DNA from: Thelephora terrestris
Lineage: Eukaryota; Basidiomycota; Agaricomycetes; Thelephorales; Thelephoraceae
Reading direction: 5' to 3'
DNA length: 64,000 bases
Assembly: GCA_015956445.1 (NCBI GenBank)
Contig: WIUZ02000002.1
Location: 3,038,001-3,102,000, forward strand
In this document: positions 58,020 through 64,000 of the stretch, one piece after another
How positions within the stretch are numbered: position 1 is the stretch's first letter
Layout: every line of letters starts with the position of its first letter
The notes under the pieces: generated by a model
Databases searched by the model: none
Seen by the model: only the letters and a program-made list of their open reading frames with translations
Told to the model about the DNA's origin: nothing
Program-made: the position numbers and the translations under genes

Positions 58020-60608
58020 CCTGAGAACCTTTTATAAGACTGACGGGCAAACCAGGCTACTAGGTTCCATGTACGTGTTTGATTGAACTTCCAGAGCGGT
58101 TCGCACGTTTACGACGACCCTTGTCTGTTTGTTATTTCGCCCTTTCCGCTGACCAAATCCATTACAAAAAATGACGCGGTAGTGTGAGAGAGAACTTACG
58201 CGGGGACATTGTGGCGGACAATCCGATGCCAAAAGTGATGCCTCGTTGGAGTTTGAGCGTGCAGACACGCGCGCCCAAGGCGTTCAGTACAAGCATCACC
58301 TTCGTTGACAAAAGACAGCGAAAATACATAAAACCACAACGGGAAAGTGCCGTGCTAAATTGGATAACATCACTTGGCGATGACACTAGGCTAGGCGGAA
58401 GGATCTGGATAGCCTGTGGATTCGAGAACTACCATGGCCTGGATGGTGATTTGCCACGGATGATGGCAAATCGTGCCTCTGCCGCTGCCGATAATCACGA
58501 GGAGTGCGGTATCCCCGAGGAGATCGATCAACCCCTCAGCAAGCAGGCGGAAGGAACAGAAAAGACGGGCAAGGTCCGAGGGGTGGCCACCAGTGACAGG
58601 GCGAGGTTTAGGTCGGCGCTCTAGTGAAAGACCCCGATCGACGCATTGCCGCTAGAGAACACCGGACGTGCACCGTGTCGGGAAAGTCCACGAAATCCCA
58701 AGTTGCTTGTCTACTAAGCGAGACGGAAGGCTTGGTGATTCCAGATCCAGATGAATAAGCCTGTGTGATGTCCCCGATTGGCAAGGGGCGTGGCCAATCT
58801 GTATGTAAAGATATTTTCTTTTGCCCCCGGTAGCGTCCACAATCCAACAAAAAAATATAGCGGCGGTGTCAAAAACCGAGGTATTGGCGGTGGAAGGTTA
58901 CGTTGGGTGACAGATTTACAGCGGCCGGGGGGCGTTGTGAATTGAGGAAAAACACTGGGACCGACAGAGTAACATTCACGGGCACGAGGATGAACGCGAT
59001 GGCGCTAGGGGCAGCGACAGGAAGTTCGAAAAAGATCGACACCGATGATCTAGCACGTTTCGCCGCTAGTGAGGCACGCGGCAGAACAAAATGTAGGAGA
59101 GACAGATGGAATGGTCCCAAACGCTCAAGAGCGGCAAAGTCCCTTACGTCGCGTGCTTACGATAGTCACCTGCCCTCCAAGTCGGAGGGTGACGCCCATC
59201 CTAGGATAAGCCATCTGCCTTCAGCGTTCTGCAGCTTCCATAAGATTTGCACCGCGGTTGAAGAGGTCTGATCACGTTTGGGACATACCAGCGGGGGCGG
59301 GTTTTGTAGCCGTGAACAAGAGGTGCAAATTGATCTAAAAAACCACACCATATTGCGTTAGGTCGTCAGCGTAACTGGATGGGACTGTCACTCGCGCGGA
59401 TTGTACCAATACCCAGCAGCCACAGTTCTTCGGGAAAATTCTACTCTCGAGCTGAGATAAGAAATGTCTTAGGAGGCGAGAGGTGGCGAGCACGCTTACC
59501 GAAAGGAGAGGCAAACAATAAAGGCGTCCCATCCCTAGAAGTTTAGCACAGGAGGACCCACGACGTCCGAGGCGGATGATTACGTCCCGCAGGGTCGCAG
59601 ACAAAGAGCGAATTGAATCAGCGAGAAAAGTTCCCGTCGACAGCGCGTTCAAACACAAGACAAGCAGCTTTGTGAAGTTATTTATACTTACCTCGAGGTC
59701 CCATGCGCGTGGTCAAATTTCAAAGGCTCACGTTGCGGAACCTCATGTACATGTCTGGGTTCTCGATCAGTTGTTTGGCCTTGTTTCTGTAATGATTATC
59801 GTGATTGACCAGGTTGCGCTCGAGGTTCGGCCCACCAAGGTCTTCTAAGTGCCTATGTCCAGGACGGCGCCCCTCGAATTTGTGCGTATGATCTTGGAGG
59901 ATTTGATCCCAAGCCTCGTAGGCATTACATCGAGACTCGACGCGCAATTTGTGTATTGACAAAAAGCACTGTCAAGTCTTGTAACTCTCGAAAACCTGAG
60001 GGTCCGTGAAGACTTCAAGCGACCTCAGGCTTCTCACCCCCTGGCAGATCTGCGAGGATTACTATGACCAGTCTCTCACCTTTATGCCCCTCGCTCGCGC
60101 AACGCAGCGCGTCAGCCCCTTAATAGGAGTTGGCACACCCAAACTGTCACTGCGCCAGTGGCTCCCTCCACGTCGCTAACAGGTTCATAATCTCGCATCT
60201 CGTCAGTCGGTAATAGAATCCTGTGTCACAGCAAGCTTCTGACAGTGACATCCATTCTACAGTGAGCGATGCCGATACCGTCCCACCCTCCTGGCTACTG
60301 GGCAATCGTCGAAATAGGAAGTAGTTCCGGAGAAGCTCTACCCTAACGCAAATGGTACAACATCCCCTGGTGATAGCGCTCCCCCGTGCAAGCATCGAAA
60401 TTGGCAACCCACTACCCAAAGGACGTGACGCGTGTGGCTCCCCCCTGGAAGCTGGATCCGTGGTCTTGTTATGGCGACATACCTGCACAACTCCCGGACA
60501 TGTAGATCACCCTTGAGGTGACCGCTGTCCAAACAGCGATCGAGGATTTTTAGTAGGCTGCGTGTGTCGGTCATGATCACAAGCCCGCGACAGTTGGCGT
60601 CAGATTGG
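58020..60608. other. Long region with no firm gene
   Basis: Apart from the small minus-strand frame at 59720-59962, no frame here shows a recognisable domain. A 146-codon plus-strand frame (58184-58624) has no recognisable domain and is taken as chance. No transposon or repeat structure was recognised. Confidence 0.4.
59720..59962 (-). CDS. Possible small hypothetical protein (80 aa)
   Basis: The frame starts at an ATG and ends at a stop after 80 codons. Its composition looks protein-like, with many charged residues, Asn and His, and few runs of Arg/Ser. The core reads CNAYEAWDQILQDHTHKFEG and RNLVNHDNHYRNKAKQLIEN. There is no domain I recognise and no clear promoter or splice partner, so it may be a short gene, an exon or chance. 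Confidence 0.3.
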   Translation of the reverse strand: MSIHKLRVESRCNAYEAWDQILQDHTHKFEGRRPGHRHLEDLGGPNLERNLVNHDNHYRNKAKQLIENPDMYMRFRNVSL

Positions 60609-60677
60609 ATCAAGAAATATCAAGAAATCAAGAATCAAGAAATACAATCAATACAATCAAGAAATCAAGAAATACAA
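60609..60677 (+). repeat. Simple repeat of TCAAGAAATA type
   Basis: A short A-rich degenerate tandem repeat of TCAAGAAAT and related units. It lies about 460 bases upstream of the peptidase-like gene. It looks like an imperfect microsatellite. Confidence 0.75.
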
Positions 60678-60715
60678 GGGAAGTACAACTTTCACACGGT
60701 AGACAAAACTTATCT

Positions 60716-60760
60716 CTGATTGGCTGGACAAACGTTAAACCTGATTGGCCGAACAACGTT
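60716..60760 (+). promoter_or_regulatory. Tandem CCAAT-box direct repeat
   Basis: Two copies of about 21 bases (CTGATTGGCTGGACAAACGTT and CTGATTGGCCGAACAACGTT) lie side by side at 60716-60736 and 60741-60760. Each holds GATTGG, the reverse complement of CCAAT. They lie about 375-420 bases before the start codon of the peptidase gene. This could be a Hap/NF-Y site pair. Confidence 0.5.
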
Positions 60761-61067
60761 CATGACTTCTGCACTTTTATTACTACTGTAGTCTTTATAT
60801 CAGATTCCTTATCACGGGTCGCGGCTAGTTGGATACAATACTAACTGAATCTCAGACTGATCATCATCTCAAGAACCATCGAGAAACTCTCCGAGATACA
60901 TATCACTTCTCTGAAGATATCGGATCACAATTGTCCCGCCCGACCACTGTTCGCCTGAACTTACTTCCGTTGTAAACCGCCGCTGGAACAGACCGTTGAT
61001 GCATGGTTGAGTTATCACACCCACTCGGCCGAAAGGACCAGATTAGATCATACTCTGAGGGTGAAAA

Positions 61068-61075
61068 TATATAAG
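61068..61075 (+). promoter_or_regulatory. TATA box of the peptidase-like gene
   Basis: The sequence TATATAAG lies 60 bases before the ATG at 61135, in the position and form of a fungal TATA box. The start context is CACCATGTC. Confidence 0.6.
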
Positions 61076-61134
61076 AGCACCCTAGCGGTTTATTGAGCCT
61101 GTACATCCCCCTGATCATCCCCCTCAAGGCCACC

Positions 61135-62117
61135 ATGTCCGCTGGAGGCTTCACCACTGGCGAGATCGATTTCATCGTTCCGAGCACCGGGCAGGCCACA
61201 AAGACCTGGTACAAGGTCTATGGCGACCTAGCAAACAGAAAAAACCGTCCCTTGGTAGCCCTCCACGGTGGTCCGGGGGTTGTTCACGATTACATGCTCT
61301 CCCTCTCCGATCTCTGGACAAAAAACGAGATCCCCGTCATCTTCTACGATCAAATCGGCGGTGGGGAGTCCACCCACCTCCCCGAAAAGAATGGTGACGG
61401 TGACTTCTGGAGCGTCAAGCTCTTCATCGCCGAACTCAACAACCTCCTCAAACACCTCAAAATTGATGAGGATTTCGATCTTCTGGGTAATTCGTGGGGA
61501 GCTATGTTGGCGGCAGAGTTCGCCACGACAAAACCAAAAGGTCTCAAGAACCTCGTCCTCGCCTCTGGTCCGGCATCGATGGAGCTCTTTATGGCCTCTC
61601 AGAAAGAGAAGCTCGCCAGACTCCCCCAGGAAATTCAAGACACCCTCAAGAAATACGAGGATGCTGGGACAACTGATGACCCTGAGTACAAGAAGGCTAT
61701 GATGCCCTTCTTGGTTGAGTATGTATGTAGATTGAAACCCCCTCCGGCGGAATTCATGGTATGCCTCGACTGGTTGGAGAAGGACCCGACGGTCTACTAT
61801 ACCATGTACGTACACCCTCCCTCCAAACGAAAACAGCGCAGGCGTTGATACCTATGCTTGAAAGGAACGGGCCATCCGAATTCCACATCATTGGGACTCT
61901 CAAAACCTGGTCAATCGTCGACCGCATCCCTGAAATCACATACAGGACACTGTTGACCAACGGAAGATATGACGAGGTCGACGACAACTGCCTTCAGCCC
62001 TTCTTCGATAAACTTCAGAAAGTGAAGTGGATTCAGTTTTCCGAATCTTCCCACTTGGCCCATTGGGAGGAGAGGGATCGCTACATGGAAGTCGTAGCGC
62101 ATTTCTTGGAGGTTTGA
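61135..62117 (+). CDS. Proline iminopeptidase-like alpha/beta hydrolase
   Basis: Predicted 307-aa enzyme; exons 61135-61805 and 61865-62117, sum divisible by three. The oxyanion motif LVALHGGPGVVHDYM (HGGPG) and nucleophile elbow LLGNSWGAMLAAEFA are classic for the S33 family. The strand IFYDQIGGGESTHLP lies between them. The acid Asp is in NGRYDEVDD and the catalytic His in SESSHLAHWEERDRY. The family releases N-terminal proline or cleaves amino-acid amides; many fungal members are L-amino-acid amidases or peptide processing enzymes in secondary metabolism. The start at 61135 is chosen for its context and family length; an upstream Met at 61093 would add 14 residues. It has no signal peptide. 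Confidence 0.88.
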
Positions 62118-62304
62118 ACCAAAGGCTATGGCGGAGGCCGCATGTATTTGTTTTGCAATTTTTGTCCGGGACATCTTGTATGCTGGAATGTAGACCCGTT
62201 CGCCATTCGGTGAGAGGATAAGTCGTGTGGCAGCGGGATTCGAAGGAATGGGCCGGAAGCAACCCGATGTCCGATCAGCTAATTACATTTTGCCTCCCAA
62301 GTCC

Positions 62305-64000
62305 ATGTCAGACGCGTCCACTGTTGCGACAGTGAAGACCATATCCAATGATGCGCTGACTACCGGACTTCCAAACTCAGCCCTCAGAACGCCGACACCT
62401 GTTAGCACGTCTACGGTATCTCAAAATGTGGTTCCAACCCAACCCTCGTTCGTCGGAAGCATAATCGGGGACAAGTACGTTCGAGCGTACAACTTTTGAA
62501 CTGCGACCGAACCGCTCACCAGCATGAACCTCGCATCCTTTGTGTAGCCCCTATTTTCAGGCTGGGTTTGGCCTCATGGTTAGTCGTAACTTTATGACCC
62601 AACCAGAAATTTATCCCCGGTATTATAGGGCCTCGGAGTCGTGCTAACAGGAGCACGCCAAGCCTTAATCTTTGGGCTAACCACTTTACGTCGCCGGATG
62701 CTAGTCTCGCTCGAGATAAGCAACAAAGACAAAGCTTACGACTGGTTCCTGGCTTGGATGGCGCACCAAACCCAAGTCCAAGCCCAAACCGCGGCCTCCT
62801 CCCGATCGATCCTCTCCCGCTCCGTCCCTTGGGTACGAAGCCACCAGCTAAGTGTGGAGACCGCTTTCGAGCAACGTAATAACGGGAGCTCGTCTGTGGT
62901 GTTTAACCTCGTCGCTGGACCAGGAACCCATTGGTTCAGGTACCAGCGAGCGTGGATGCAAGTCAAACGAGAACGCGAAACGCGGTCTATGCAAATGATG
63001 TCTGGACAGCCTTGGGAGACTGTGACCCTCACAACTCTCTCCAAAGACCGGAATCTGTTTTCCTCGCTGCTAAGTGAAGCCCGGGAACTCGCAATGAAGG
63101 GAAACGAGGGGAAGCTTGTCGTCATGACCGCTTGGGGGATCGAGTGGAGACCATTTGGATTGCCCAGGAGGAAGAGGCCCCTCAAGAGTGTCGTGTTGGA
63201 TGAGGGTGTATCAGAGAAGATAGAGAACGACGTCAGAGCGTTCTTGGATAGGCGGCAATGGTACGCTGACAGAGGTCGTAGCTATCGAGTTTTTCGCGGA
63301 ACTTCTTGATGCTGAACTTGGTTTTGTTCCAGGTATTCCCTACAGGCGAGGGTACCTTTTGCACGGTCCTCCGGGGTCGGGTAAATCCTCCTTCATACAA
63401 GCGCTGGCCGGGTCATTAGGATATGACATCTGTTTGCTCAACCTCTCCGAAAGAGGACTTGCAGACGACAAGCTCTTTCATCTCCTCTCAAACGCCCCAG
63501 AACGGAGCATAATCCTGATGGAGGACGTCGACGCGGCGTTTAACAAGCGGGTCCAAACCAGCGAAGACGGGTATGTGACCGGATATTCCTTTTAGCTCTG
63601 AAGTTGGATTGCTGGGGACTCATTATGGGTTTCTTGTTTCACACTAGGTACCAATCCTCTGTCACCTTTTCTGGTTTCCTCAATGCCCTGGACGGTGTCG
63701 CTTCGGGTGAGGAGAGGATAATTTTCCTCACGACGAACCACATCGAAAAGCTGGACCCTGCGCTCATTCGCCCGGGCCGAGTGGATCTCGCCTGCCTAAT
63801 CGACGACGCTTCCCCCTCTCAAGCCAAGCGTCTTTTCACCGGGTTCTACGACTCAGAACGAAACGCGGACCTGGAATCTTTGGGTGATGAATTAGAAAAT
63901 ACGGTGGATAGAGAGATGAAACAAGGGAGGAGAGTGAGCATGGCCGCCCTCCAGGGCACTTTCATCAGAAGCGAGCCTGAAGAAGCGGTGAGGGCGGCCA
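62305..64000 (+). CDS. BCS1: BCS1-like AAA ATPase, cut at window end
   Basis: Exons 62305-62474, 62548-62578, 62629-63274, 63333-63570 and 63648 onward. The N-terminus [14 protein letters not shown] leads into [20 protein letters not shown], then a hydrophobic segment and [20 protein letters not shown], as in BCS1. The BCS1 N-terminal domain is followed by the AAA core: Walker [13 protein letters not shown], Walker [14 protein letters not shown], and the second region of homology [23 protein letters not shown]1 translocates the folded Rieske iron-sulphur protein into complex III. Mushrooms carry many BCS1-like paralogues, so this may be a paralogue rather than the true assembly factor. The C-terminus lies beyond the window. 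The first residues before the membrane segment are variable and Ser/Thr-rich. Confidence 0.88.

Noticed and set aside
58184-58624. 146-codon plus-strand frame upstream of STE14
   Set aside because: It lies in the upstream region of the STE14 gene, has no recognisable domain and no homologue I can name; left as unproven.

Overview
This window looks like a piece of a basidiomycete (probably Agaricomycete) nuclear chromosome. Nearly every gene is broken by GT-AG introns of about 47-75 bases, genes are densely packed on both strands, and the gene set is fungal (KNR4/SMI1, ATG15, YCK-type casein kinase, BCS1, CHM7, LEA-2-like membrane protein) together with gene types common in mushrooms: NLR-like STAND ATPases and small multi-pass membrane proteins. 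Exon-intron models were read by eye. For most genes I summed the exon lengths and they divide by three.

Layout. 1-2.3 kb: no recognisable gene. 2.4-3.9 kb: soluble epoxide hydrolase. 4.3-6.4 kb (minus): KNR4/SMI1 cell-wall regulator. 8.3-11.0 kb: LIM-domain protein. 11.6-12.9 kb: proteasome beta5 (PRE2). 13.4-17.7 kb: Sac phosphoinositide phosphatase with an hSac2 module. 18.4-20.2 kb (minus): four-TM protein. 20.5-21.8 kb: ATG15 lipase. 22.1-23.3 kb: phosphopantetheine adenylyltransferase (CAB4).

25.1-40.1 kb is the accessory part. Two NLR-like genes of identical coding length (908 aa each, same six introns, same 11-nt microexon) lie as the arms of an inverted repeat of about 3.5 kb. Between the arms lie a decayed copy of the RNA polymerase I/III subunit RPC40, a multi-pass membrane protein gene, and the nuclear-envelope ESCRT-III gene CHM7. 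An intron-containing tRNA-Met lies just outside the right arm.

40.6-64 kb returns to ordinary gene-dense chromosome: a small membrane protein (minus), a protein tyrosine phosphatase (plus), a TMCO4/DUF726 alpha/beta-hydrolase membrane protein (minus), a LEA-2-like membrane protein (minus), a RING/coiled-coil protein of the ZIP3/HEI10 type (minus), a large JmjC protein (plus), casein kinase I (minus), isoprenylcysteine methyltransferase STE14 (minus), a proline iminopeptidase-like hydrolase (plus) and a BCS1-like AAA ATPase (plus, cut by the window end).

Several neighbours are divergent with short shared upstream regions (four-TM/ATG15, membrane protein/PTP, RING/JmjC). The strongest lead for something undescribed is the inverted NLR pair with its heptapeptide linker array, microexon, enclosed ESCRT gene and broken RPC40 copy. 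I saw no CRISPR array, rRNA gene or recognisable transposon or virus-derived element.
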